Source: Candidatus Kinetoplastibacterium crithidii (ex Angomonas deanei ATCC 30255) (GTDB lineage Bacteria > Pseudomonadota > Gammaproteobacteria > Burkholderiales > Burkholderiaceae_B). From it: a DNA stretch of 64,000 nucleotides. A program made the position numbers and the translations under genes. Where the stretch lies: contig NC_019815.1 of the NCBI RefSeq assembly GCF_000319225.1, forward strand, positions 62,001-126,000, given 5' to 3'. A model generated the notes under the pieces. It saw nothing but the letters and a program-made list of their open reading frames with translations, was not told the origin of the DNA and searched no databases. Numbering within the stretch: the first letter of the stretch is position 1; every line of letters starts with the position of its first letter. Shown here one piece after another: positions 9,441 to 19,000 of the stretch.

Positions 9441-10406
9441 TTACGTATAATTTTTATAATTGTTGTTAACTATAGGTGCTAAGGCATCTATAGTTTTTTT
9501 ATTATAGTTTTGATCTAAACAATCTATAATAATTCTTTCTGGTTGGGATCTTAACCAAGTCATCTGTTTTTTAGCTAGTTGCCTAGTGGCTATTATGCTT
9601 TTTTCAACAGCAAATTCTAAGGAATTTTTTTCTTCAAAATATTCCCATAATTGCCTATATCCAACACATCTTATTGATGGCATTGTTGTGTTGAGATCGC
9701 CTCTCTTAAAAAGAGAATATACTTCCTCTAAAAGTCCATTCTTCATCATTATATTGAATCTTTTGGTGATTCTATCATGTAGAGCAGATCTATTTGAGGG
9801 CTCTAAACTAATAGTGATATATTTATATTTTTTATTAGTTAGTTGATTGTCTCTTACCTTTAGTAAACTTGATAATGGTTTCCCTGTTGTAAAAAAAACT
9901 TCTAATGATCTTTGTATTCTTTGTTTATCTCTAATACCTATTCTATTTGCTGTGGTAGGGTCTATTTTTTTTAAATAGTTATGTAGGGAAGGCCATCCAT
10001 TTTTACTGGCTTGTTCTTCTATTATTTGACGTATAGCTTGATTTGAAGTAGGTAAGTCATCAATACCTTCTCTTAAAGATTTATAATACATCATTGTTCC
10101 ACCAACTATTATAGGTATTTTTTTTCTTTCTAGTATATTAGATAATAAAGCTAATGTATCAGAACAAAAACTTGCTGCTGAATATGAATCAACTGGATCA
10201 ATTATATCTAATAGGTGATGTTTAGTTTTTAGTTGTTCTTCCCTAGAGGGCTTAGCAGATCCTATATCCATTTCTTTATAAATAGTGGCTGAATCCATAT
10301 TAATAATTTCTATTGGCCAGTGTTTGGCTAATCCTATGGCGACAGAAGTCTTACCTGAAGCTGTTGGTCCAGTAAGGCAAATGATGTTGGGCTGATGTGT
10401 ACTAAT
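9441..10406 (-). CDS. miaA: tRNA dimethylallyltransferase, apparent ATT start
   Basis: Adds a dimethylallyl group to A37 of tRNAs that read U-starting codons. The P-loop LTGPTASGKTSVAIGLAKHW lies upstream of the first in-frame ATG (10298), so starting at that ATG would destroy the enzyme. Reading back, the frame stays open to a TAA at 10413-10415 with no ATG, GTG or TTG. The best candidate is ATT at 10404-10406, giving 321 aa (the usual length is about 315). An AAGAGG sequence inside the end of mutL lies nine bases before it. ATT starts are known for infC. The rest matches MiaA: INMDSATIYKEMDIGSAKP, IIVGGTMMYYKSL, and the tail QMTWLRSQP. A sequencing error or 5' decay is the alternative. Confidence 0.88.
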   Translation of the reverse strand: MSTHQPNIICLTGPTASGKTSVAIGLAKHWPIEIINMDSATIYKEMDIGSAKPSREEQLKTKHHLLDIIDPVDSYSAASFCSDTLALLSNILERKKIPIIVGGTMMYYKSLREGIDDLPTSNQAIRQIIEEQASKNGWPSLHNYLKKIDPTTANRIGIRDKQRIQRSLEVFFTTGKPLSSLLKVRDNQLTNKKYKYITISLEPSNRSALHDRITKRFNIMMKNGLLEEVYSLFKRGDLNTTMPSIRCVGYRQLWEYFEEKNSLEFAVEKSIIATRQLAKKQMTWLRSQPERIIIDCLDQNYNKKTIDALAPIVNNNYKNYT

Positions 10407-10408
10407 AA

Positions 10409-12178
10409 CTACTTACCTCTTAAAAAGAATTTATCAATTTGTTTAATGCTAAATTGAACCCATGTAGGTCTTCCATGATTACAGTAGTCAGATTTTTCTG
10501 TAAGTTCCATTTGTCTTAATAAACTATTCATTTCTTCTAAATTTAATATGCGATTTGCCCTGATAGAACTGTGACATGCGATTGTAGCTAGTATTTTATA
10601 ATGGTTTTCTAAAATAGAGCATGACTGTCCTGTTAAATTAATTTCATCAAAGATATTTAATAAGGTTTCTTCAATGTTATTTAATTTTATTATAGAAGGA
10701 ATATGTTTTATAGAAATAGAAGAATTTTCTATGTTACAACTTATATCAAACCCAAAACTTAGTAAATCAGATTTATGGTTGTCAGCAATTTCTATAAACT
10801 CTTCTTTAATTTCTATTTCTAAAGGAGACATAAGCGTTTGCGTTTGTATCGAACGGTTAGCAAACGATTTTTTAAGATTTTCATATACTATACGTTCATG
10901 TGCTGCATGTGCATCTATTATAACCAGTCCATCTTTATTCTGAGATAATATATATATACCATGTATCTGTGCTATTGCTAAGCCAAGTGGGTATTCATTA
11001 TTATTATTATTATTATTATTCTGTTTTATTTGTGATTGCTGTCCTTTTGAATTGCTTTCAAAAACATTGTTGTTTATGTTATTAAATACAGAATAATCCA
11101 TATTTATTTGTTTGTAATTATTATCAACAGTATTTTCTATTATTTTTTCTTCTAATGGTCTAGAAACAATTTGATTCCTATTGCTAGAAATGGTTTTGTT
11201 AATCACAGTTCTTATAAATTTGTAAATTGCATTGCTATCACGAAATTTCACTTCATTCTTTTGTGGGTGAATATTTACATCTATTAGATTAGGATTAATA
11301 TAAATAAATATAATAAATGATAATTTACTATTGTGGTGTGATATATCTTGATATGCTGATTTGATAGCATGATTTACGATCCTATCTTGTACATATCTAT
11401 CATTTACATATAAGTACTGATAGTGTGCTTTTAAATTAGTATTAGTTGATTGAGAGATAATACCTCTAATTGTTATGTCATTACTTGATTGATTTATTTT
11501 AAGACATGGATCTGTAATTTTTTTTCCAAAAACGTCTTTGATTCTGCTAAAGGGTTCATTTTTTACCCATTGTTTTTGTAGTTTTTTATTATGGAATATT
11601 TTAAAGCATATATTTGGGTGTGATATGGCTATTTTTTCTATCATAGATAGACAATGAAGCCATTCTGTTCCTTCAGATTTGAGGAATTTTCGGCGTGCTG
11701 GTATATTATCAAAAATCTGTTGTACTTTAATTGTTGTTCCTGGCAAACCTAAGGCAGGAAGTATTTTCTGTGTTATCGAGTTAATCTGCCAAGCATTTTG
11801 TGATTTGTTTATGCGGGAAATGATAGTCAAATCAGATATTGAACTGATAGAAGCTAATGCTTCTCCACGAAAGCCTAGTGATAATGTAGAGTTTAACTCT
11901 TCTAAGTTATATATTTTGCTAGTCGCATGTCTAGTCATTGCCATTGCTAAATCTTTTTTGCTTATTCCTTGACCATCATCAATTACTGTTATTTGTTTTA
12001 TGCCTCCGCCATCAAGATAAATTTCTATAGAAGTTGACTTGGCATCAATAGAGTTTTCAAGCAATTCTTTTACAATTGAAGAAGGTCTATCTATAATTTC
12101 TCCTGCAGCTATTTGACTTACTAATAAGTCTGAAAGTTTTAATATTGCACGATTTTTGTAAATTGAATTTTTATTCAT
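10409..12178 (-). CDS. mutL: DNA mismatch repair protein MutL
   Basis: Mismatch-repair matchmaker and GHKL-family ATPase. The N-terminal ATPase shows IAAGEIIDRPSSIVKELLEN, DDGQGI and the ATP-lid segment LGFRGEALASI. The C-terminal domain carries DAHAAHERIVYE, which matches the metal-binding site of endonuclease-type MutL (usually DQHA or DMHA), plus an ACHSSIRA-type segment and CNHGRPTW near the end. The linker between the halves includes eight consecutive Asn encoded by a pure AAT repeat. Length (589 aa) is near normal. It sits directly upstream of miaA, with stop and start almost touching. Retention of mismatch repair in a reduced genome is notable. Confidence 0.96.
   Translation of the reverse strand: MNKNSIYKNRAILKLSDLLVSQIAAGEIIDRPSSIVKELLENSIDAKSTSIEIYLDGGGIKQITVIDDGQGISKKDLAMAMTRHATSKIYNLEELNSTLSLGFRGEALASISSISDLTIISRINKSQNAWQINSITQKILPALGLPGTTIKVQQIFDNIPARRKFLKSEGTEWLHCLSMIEKIAISHPNICFKIFHNKKLQKQWVKNEPFSRIKDVFGKKITDPCLKINQSSNDITIRGIISQSTNTNLKAHYQYLYVNDRYVQDRIVNHAIKSAYQDISHHNSKLSFIIFIYINPNLIDVNIHPQKNEVKFRDSNAIYKFIRTVINKTISSNRNQIVSRPLEEKIIENTVDNNYKQINMDYSVFNNINNNVFESNSKGQQSQIKQNNNNNNNNEYPLGLAIAQIHGIYILSQNKDGLVIIDAHAAHERIVYENLKKSFANRSIQTQTLMSPLEIEIKEEFIEIADNHKSDLLSFGFDISCNIENSSISIKHIPSIIKLNNIEETLLNIFDEINLTGQSCSILENHYKILATIACHSSIRANRILNLEEMNSLLRQMELTEKSDYCNHGRPTWVQFSIKQIDKFFLRGK
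10997..11020 (+). repeat. (ATT)8 trinucleotide repeat inside mutL
   Basis: Eight perfect ATT units on the plus strand encode eight consecutive Asn codons (AAT) in the disordered linker of MutL. Length changes would stay in frame. Confidence 0.9.
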
Positions 12179-12207
12179 CTCATCAAATTTAATATGTTTT
12201 CTTGTTT

Positions 12208-13440
12208 TTAATTTGAGTTACACTCTATTTTAAAATACTCAATAATGGTTTTAAAAATAGCATTAGCTATTTTATCTTGATGTTGATTTGAGTTGAGTAA
12301 TTTTTCCTCTTTAGGATTACTAATAAATGCTGTTTCTACTAGAATTGATGGTATATCAGGAATTTGTAAAATGGCAAATTCTGCTTGTTCTACATCTTTA
12401 TTATGTAATTTGCTAATTTTTGCTAATTTTTTTAATAAGATATTTCCTATTTTTTTTGATTCATTAATTTGTGTAGCAGTAGACAAGTCCAGTAGTATTT
12501 TAGCTACTTTTTCATCTTGATTATATAAGTTAACACCGCCTATTAAGTCAGATCTATTTTCTTTATCAGCAAGCCATTTTGTTTGTATACTGGAGGATTT
12601 ATCATTTGACAAGGCAAACACTGAGGCACCATTTGTTTCAGGGTCTATCCATGCATCTGCATGGATAGAAATAAAAATATTTGCTTTTAAAAGTCTAGCC
12701 TTCTGTGTTCGGATAGCCAAAGGTACAAAACAGTCATCATTTCTAGTTAAATAAGTCACAATATTTTTTTGTGTTTTTAATAATTTTTCTATTTTTTTTG
12801 ATATTGATAAGACTATATTTTTTTCCATTGAACCATTAATTCCTATAGCTCCAGGATCTTCTCCTCCATGCCCAGGATCAATTACTATTATGATTTTTTT
12901 ATTATTTATTATTTTTTTGTCATAACAATCATTATCTGTTATAAGATTTATTATTGTTTCTTCTAGTTTATTATTTTTGTATTCTTTTTGATTATATATG
13001 ATTGCTTTAATTGGATCATTTGTAATTTTTGGGTATAAATCTAAAATAGTTCTATATTTATAACTAGCTACTGGTTTTAGAGTGAATGTTTGAGAGTCAA
13101 TTGGTTGTTCTAAATCAAATACTAACCTAAAACAGTTCGAGTTTTTTTTAGCAGTTCTTATATTTTTAATATAAGAACTGTTTATTGTAAGATTTTCTAT
13201 ATGTTTTGTTATTGCATAATCTATTTCTATATTTTCTATATCTAAAACTAATCGATCAGGTTTTTGCAAAAAAAAACTTTTATAATTTAAATATTCTGAT
13301 GATTCAATTATTACTCTTACATATTCTTCTGAGGGCCATATTCTTATTGATAGTGCTTTGTTATGGTGTGAAAACGCTATTTTAGGGAATAAGAGTGATA
13401 AAACAATCAATGGAATTAGGATGGCAAATTGTCGTTTCAT
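12208..13440 (-). CDS. amiC: N-acetylmuramoyl-L-alanine amidase AmiC
   Basis: Periplasmic zinc amidase that splits septal peptidoglycan during cell separation. The start at 13440 begins with MKRQF, followed by a hydrophobic signal sequence ending near KIAFSHH. It overlaps the tsaE stop as ATGA; an earlier ATG at 13488 would bury the signal peptide. After it comes an AMIN domain (LSIRIWPSEEYVRVIIES), then the catalytic Amidase_3 domain with VIDPGHGGEDPGAIG, FISIHADA and the late Glu in PSILVETAFISNP. Length 410 aa. The tsaE-amiC order is common in betaproteobacteria. Confidence 0.93.
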   Translation of the reverse strand: MKRQFAILIPLIVLSLLFPKIAFSHHNKALSIRIWPSEEYVRVIIESSEYLNYKSFFLQKPDRLVLDIENIEIDYAITKHIENLTINSSYIKNIRTAKKNSNCFRLVFDLEQPIDSQTFTLKPVASYKYRTILDLYPKITNDPIKAIIYNQKEYKNNKLEETIINLITDNDCYDKKIINNKKIIIVIDPGHGGEDPGAIGINGSMEKNIVLSISKKIEKLLKTQKNIVTYLTRNDDCFVPLAIRTQKARLLKANIFISIHADAWIDPETNGASVFALSNDKSSSIQTKWLADKENRSDLIGGVNLYNQDEKVAKILLDLSTATQINESKKIGNILLKKLAKISKLHNKDVEQAEFAILQIPDIPSILVETAFISNPKEEKLLNSNQHQDKIANAIFKTIIEYFKIECNSN

Positions 13441-13973
13441 AGCAGATATTGGAGATTTATATTTTTTGTCTCCATTATCTTCATCCATTCTATTCCTTGT
13501 ATTGTGCGTGCTAATACTTTAGCTATTCTTCCTTCTTTATAACATTGAAAAGAAATTTCTATATCTGGGGTAGGTAGGAATTCTTTAGTTTTTTCTGGCC
13601 ATTCTATTAAAAATATTGCTTTTTCATATAATAAATCTTTGAAACCTAGATCTAGGAATTCCATATGATGATTTAGCCTATAGAAATCAAAATGATATAT
13701 ATTTAAATTATCAATATTATATTGTTCTAAAATAGAGTAGCTTGGGCTCTTAATTTTATCTATAACCCCTATTGTTTTTAAAAATGATCTGGCAAAAGTA
13801 GTTTTTCCTGTGCCAATTTCTCCTGTTAGATAAATTCTAATAGGTTTTTTATTTTTAATTAGTATCGTTGTTCCTAAGGTATTTGCAAAATAATCAGTGT
13901 TATTAGGTTTTGGCAAAAATAGATCTATATTATTAGAGGTATTCATTTTTACGACATATTCTAAATAATTCAT
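13437..13973 (-). CDS. tsaE: tRNA threonylcarbamoyladenosine biosynthesis ATPase TsaE
   Basis: P-loop ATPase that works with TsaB and TsaD to place the threonylcarbamoyl group on A37 of ANN-decoding tRNAs. The Walker A is LTGEIGTGKTTFARSFL. SPSYSILEQY, YHFDFYRL and FLIEWPEK are all typical. Length is 178 aa because of an about 25-residue C-terminal extension. The ATG at 13973 overlaps the preceding stop (TAATG). An internal ATG at 13946 is also possible. The downstream amiC overlaps by ATGA, so the genes are probably co-translated. It is relevant that tcdA, whose product further modifies the same base, is broken at 15.3 kb. Confidence 0.93.
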   Translation of the reverse strand: MNYLEYVVKMNTSNNIDLFLPKPNNTDYFANTLGTTILIKNKKPIRIYLTGEIGTGKTTFARSFLKTIGVIDKIKSPSYSILEQYNIDNLNIYHFDFYRLNHHMEFLDLGFKDLLYEKAIFLIEWPEKTKEFLPTPDIEISFQCYKEGRIAKVLARTIQGIEWMKIMETKNINLQYLL

Positions 13974-14449
13974 TAGGAATTGAAATTTTCATTTAATTTC
14001 CCATTATAAAAAATTAAAGGATTAATTTCTGAATAAAAAAGATGCTCAACCTTTCCTATCATGATAATATGATCTCCTTCAACATATTGTTTGTAATTGT
14101 AACAATCAAACCATGCAGTAAAATTATCATTTATCATAAAAGTGCCACTTGGCGACATTGTTTTTTTTACTTCATCAAATCTTTCAAAAATATTTTTTTT
14201 AGAGAAAATCTTTGCAAGATTAGCTTGTTTATTAGATAAAATTTGTATTACATAGTTATTGCAATTTGTAAATATATTTTTTGCTGATGATTTAATAGAA
14301 AGATTCCAGATTACCATTGCAGGATTAAGAGATAATGATGAAAATGAATTTATAGTTAATCCAATCGCTTGATCATTGAGATAATTTGTGCTTACAATAG
14401 CTACTCCAGTAACATATCTGCCAAATGATTTTCGTAGTTTTTCTTCCAT
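13973..14449 (-). CDS. Flavin reductase-domain protein
   Basis: Belongs to the flavin reductase-like, FMN-binding split-barrel family. These proteins use NAD(P)H to reduce flavin, often for a partner monooxygenase. The N-terminus LRKSFGRYVTGVAIVSTN, the GLTINSFSSLSLNPAMVIWNL region and HIIMIGKVEHL near the C-terminus are characteristic. Length is 158 aa, normal for the family. No monooxygenase partner lies nearby, so the electron acceptor is unknown. It is joined to tsaE by a one-base stop/start overlap and follows pdxH by about 34 bp; pdxH is itself an FMN enzyme. Confidence 0.85.
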   Translation of the reverse strand: MEEKLRKSFGRYVTGVAIVSTNYLNDQAIGLTINSFSSLSLNPAMVIWNLSIKSSAKNIFTNCNNYVIQILSNKQANLAKIFSKKNIFERFDEVKKTMSPSGTFMINDNFTAWFDCYNYKQYVEGDHIIMIGKVEHLFYSEINPLIFYNGKLNENFNS

Positions 14450-14483
14450 AATGATATGTATTATATTTTTTTTGTTTTTTGTT

Positions 14484-15122
14484 TTATGGAGATAATCTAT
14501 TTATGTTCCAGCAATTATTATTTTCCAAAACATATATAATTCTATCATGTAACCTAGAAGGTCTTCCTTGCCAGAATTCAAAATATGATGGTCTTAAATT
14601 ATAACCACCCCAATAATCAGGTCTGGGAGGATTATCGCCAAATTTTTTTTGAAAATATTTTTCTTTGTCCTCAAGTGTTTTGCGGCTTTCAATTTGCTCG
14701 CTTTGAAGAGAAGCCCATGCTCCGATTTTAGAGGCTAATGGACGGCTGTTAAAATATTCATCAGATTCTGCAGAAGACACTTTGTTAATAATTCCTTCTA
14801 TTCTAATCTGACGCTCTAAAGTTGGCCAGAAGAAGAGTAAAGATGCCTTAGGATTATTTATTAAATCTAATCCTTTACGAGATTTATAGTTAGTATAGAA
14901 AACAAAGCCATTATTATCAAAGTTTTTCAACAATAATATTCTAGAAGATGGTTGTAGTTTTTCATTTACTGTGCTTAAAATCATTGTATTAGGTTCATAT
15001 ATTTTATTGTCTATAGCATCTGAGAACCACAAACCAAATTGGTCAAAAGGAGAGCTTGATAGATTTTCTTCTATGATTTGGTCTTTGTAATAATTTTGGC
15101 GTAGATTTGATATATTTGACAT
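14484..15122 (-). CDS. pdxH: Pyridoxamine/pyridoxine 5'-phosphate oxidase
   Basis: FMN-dependent oxidase making the active coenzyme pyridoxal 5'-phosphate. Conserved pieces are FDQFGLWFSDAID near the N-terminus, PSSRILLLKNFDNNGFVFYTNY (FMN and substrate contacts), GAWASLQSEQIESR, and the C-terminal WGGYNLRPSYFEFWQGRPSRLHDR, which holds the catalytic Arg/His residues. The end INRLSP matches the usual RLAP. Length 212 aa is standard. It heads a minus-strand run through flavin reductase, tsaE and amiC. Confidence 0.96.
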   Translation of the reverse strand: MSNISNLRQNYYKDQIIEENLSSSPFDQFGLWFSDAIDNKIYEPNTMILSTVNEKLQPSSRILLLKNFDNNGFVFYTNYKSRKGLDLINNPKASLLFFWPTLERQIRIEGIINKVSSAESDEYFNSRPLASKIGAWASLQSEQIESRKTLEDKEKYFQKKFGDNPPRPDYWGGYNLRPSYFEFWQGRPSRLHDRIIYVLENNNCWNINRLSP

Positions 15123-15254
15123 AATTGTTTGTGTCTTTAAATAATTCTAAATTAAAATTTAATATTAATTTAAAGATATGTTTTTAACAATAGTTAAGTA
15201 ATGATTTAAAATAATCTTATACTAAATCATTACATTTTATATAAGTAATTATGT

Positions 15255-16072
15255 ATGAAAGAAAATATTGATGTTAATTTATCTAGAAGATTTAATAGTG
15301 TAGTTAGATTATATAATGAAGAATTTTTTGTATTTTTTTAGAAATTCTCATGTTGCTGTTATAGGTGTAGGAGGAGTAGGGTCATGGGTTGTGGAGGCCT
15401 TAGCCAGGACAGGTATTGGTAATATTACTATGGTAGATTTAGATAACATATCAGAATCAAATATTAATAGGCAGATTCATGCTTTGAGTTCTACTATAGG
15501 AAAAACAAAAATTTTTACAATGGCAGAACGCATATTAGAAATAAATCCAGCCTGTAATATAGTTTGTAAAGAAGAATTTGTTACATCAGATAATATTGAT
15601 AGTATTCTGTCAGATGAATATAACGTTATTATAGATTGTATAGATCAGGTTATAGCAAAATTATCAATAGTATATTTTTCAATGAGAAAAAAAATTTCCA
15701 TTATTAGTATGTGGGGGAGCTGGAGGAAAAACGAATCCATTTTCTCTTAAGTATGGTGATATTTCTTTGGCTAAGTACGACTCTCTTTTATCATCATTAA
15801 GACATAAAATTCGTAAAGATATTAAGTTTTCAAATTTAGTGAAAAGTAGTTACAAGGACAGATCTATTAGGAAAATTGGTTTAAATGCTTTATGGTTTGA
15901 GCAGCATACTGTATATCCTGATAATTGTTCTAAAACAGGTCTCCAGTATGGACTGGCATGTTCAGGATACGGTTCTGTGGTGACATCAACAGCCTCTATG
16001 GGTTTTGCTGCTTCTAGTATAGCTATCAACATTATTGAAGAGGAATTTCGTGTAAAAAATCCAATTAATTAA
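15255..16072 (+). pseudogene. tcdA: tcdA (tRNA threonylcarbamoyladenosine dehydratase), two frameshifts
   Basis: An E1-like ThiF/MoeB-family enzyme that cyclises t6A37 in tRNA. The coding signal is spread over three frames. From ATG 15255 the frame gives the TcdA N-terminus (LSRRFNSVVRLYNEE) and stops in a T7 run near 15335-15341. The next frame holds the nucleotide-binding core (HVAVIGVGGVGSWVVEALAR, DNISESNINRQIHAL, DCIDQVIAKL) until a G5 run near 15713-15717. The last frame gives GAGGKTNPFSLKYG and continues to TAA at 16072. Removing one T and one G restores a single ORF of about 271 codons. It could be a pseudogene, a gene read by slippage at homopolymers, or two sequencing errors. The rest of the protein is well conserved. 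Confidence 0.82.
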
Positions 16073-16078
16073 AGATTA

Positions 16079-19000
16079 TTATTGTTGTATATATTCTATG
16101 ATTGCTTCTTTTGTATAGGAATCGACATCTTTTTTTAACAAGCTGTCAATTGTTCCTTGAAATAATAATTGTCCTCCATTTCTTCCTCCTTCTGGCCCTA
16201 TATCTATTATCCAATCAGATTGGATAATGAAATCTAAGTTGTGTTCTATAACGATAACAGTATTATTTAATTCTGTTAATTTTCTCAATACCAGGACCAA
16301 TTTTTTTATGTCATAAGACGATAGTCCTATAGTTGGTTCATCTAATATATACAGAGTATTTTTTTTGTTATTTATAAAATCGCTCATTTTTGACAATTCA
16401 GTTACTATTTTTATTCTTTGTGCTTCTCCACCTGATAAATTTGAAGATGATTGTCCAATAGGTAGGTATCCTAGTCCTATTTCTTGCATTAGTTCTAGTG
16501 GATGACTAATTTTTGGGAAATTTGCAAAAATTTTTAAAGCTTGATCCACATTCATGGATAAAATTTCACCAATATTATATCCTGAAAATTCAACAGTTTT
16601 TGTTTCACTATTGAATCGACTGCCATTACATACATCACATTGACTCTCGGCATTAGGCATAAAGTTCATTTCAATAGTTTTTATGCCAGTACCTTTGCAT
16701 TCTTCACACCTGCCTTCCTTAGAATTAAAGGAGAATCTTGATGCTGTCCATCCTCTAATCTTTGATTCGTTAGAATTAGAAAAGATTTTTCTAATTTCAT
16801 CCCAGAAACCTATAAATGTGGCAGGACAAGAGCGAGAATTCTTTCCTATTGGCGTTTGGTCTACGGATAGTATTTTATCTATACTCTCGAAATTCTTAAT
16901 ATTTTGACAGTGTTCCCATGTATATAAGTCATTGTCAAGTTTAGATTTAATATTGTTAAATAGAACATTTCGTATTAGAGTTGATTTTCCTGACCCAGAT
17001 ACGCCTGTGACTACATTTAAAAAACCTAGAGGAAATTTTACACTTACATTGTTCAAATTGTTTTTTGATGCATTTTTAATTTCTAAATTATTTTTATAAG
17101 AATTTTTTTTGTTGAAAATTAGTTTATTCACATATTTATGTGTTATATTTTTTGTAAAAAAAGAGTCATTATCTTTTAAAATTTTCTCCATTGGTCCTTG
17201 GTTAATAATTGTGCCTCCTCTAACTCCAGCACCTGGTCCTATTTCTATAAGGTAAGAAGCACTCTTAATTACTTCTGGATCATGTTCTACAACTACAACT
17301 GTATTTCCATTATTTGTAAGATTTACGAGTGATTTGATTAATGATTTGTTATCACGTGGATGTAACCCTATAGTTGGTTCATCTAATATATAACATATCC
17401 CTTGAGATGCTGAGCCTAATTGTGATGATAAATGTACTCTTTGTAACTCTCCACCTGATAAAGTTGGTTCAGACCTATTTAGAGAAAGATAACCTATGCC
17501 TAGGTTTGCCATAAAATCTAAACGTTTTATAATTTCTTTTACAATTTCATTAGCTATTTTGTTTTCTATAATTTCAGTAAGATTTTTATTAAAAAAAGTT
17601 TTTAGGTCATCTATAGACATTGAAATTAAATCATTAATATTAAGGTTTTTCCATAACACAGATAAGGATATGTTATTCAGTCTTTTCCCATTACATATTT
17701 TACATTTCAAATCATTGTCATACTGCTTAGAATCAATCATTTTTTTTGACTGTTGATTGTTTGATAGCATACCTGTACCGTGGCAGCTATCACACCATCC
17801 TTTTTTATTATTATATGAGAATAATTGAGAATCTATTTTTGGATAATCAATTTGGCAATAGAAACATTTTTGCTTTGTTGAGTAAATAATTGATTTGTTT
17901 TCTAGTTTAAGGCATGCAGATTCTGCTTTCTCACTTATTTGAACGAATCCATCACTATATTCTAAGGCATTTTTTATTCTATTGTTTAATAGAATTTCAT
18001 TTTTTTTACTAATTTTTATTTCTGCTATTGGCAAATATATAATTGTATTTTCTTGTGTTTTATTTATATCTATAGATAAGTTTAATTGTTTAATAAGGTT
18101 TTTTATCAATGTTTTATTGCTAGTTTTTATAGGGGTTGTAATAATAACAATTTTATTATAAAAAATATTCTTTATGCGAGAAATGATTTGTTCTATAGTA
18201 AGTGAGGTTATGTTTGAACCGCATTTATAACAATGTTGTTGTCCTAATTTAGAAAATAATAATCTTAGAAAATTATTTATTTCTGATATTGTGCCAACGG
18301 TTGACTTATGACCTGCACTATTTAATCTTTGAGATATAGCAGCAGTTGGTGGTAGGTTAATGATTTTATCAACACGTGGCTTTTTTGCTGTATGTATTAT
18401 TGAACGAGCGTAAGCGTTCATAGTCATTAGATATCTTCGTTGGCCTTCATTAAATAATATATCAAATGCTATAGTTGATTTTCCTGATCCAGACACACCT
18501 GTGATGGCTATAAATTTTCCTAAAGGCAATTCTAGATTAATATTTTTGAGATTATTTTCATATGCATTAAATATTTTAATATTATCGTCTTTCGTTATTC
18601 TTTTTATTTCATTTCTATCAAAATATTGTTTTTGCAAAATTATATCGTTTGATACTGCATCTTGTTCTCTTAATGCTTTTCCAGTCAAAGAAATATTACT
18701 TTTTTTAATATTTTCTGGAGTGCCTACCGCTACTATTTCACCGCCTTTTTCTCCAGCGCCTGGCCCTAAATCACATATCCAGTCAGAGGAACTGATTAAT
18801 TGTAAATTATGTTCGACTACTATTACTGTATTTCCAGATTTTACTAAGTCTTTTAAAACGGTTATTAGTAAATCAATTTCGTTAATGTGTAATCCTGCTG
18901 TAGGCTCGTCCAATAATAATAGTGAGTTTTCATTTGCATTTTCAGATTTAAATTGCATTAGATATTTTGCAAGTTTTAATCTTCTAATTTCACCGTTGGA

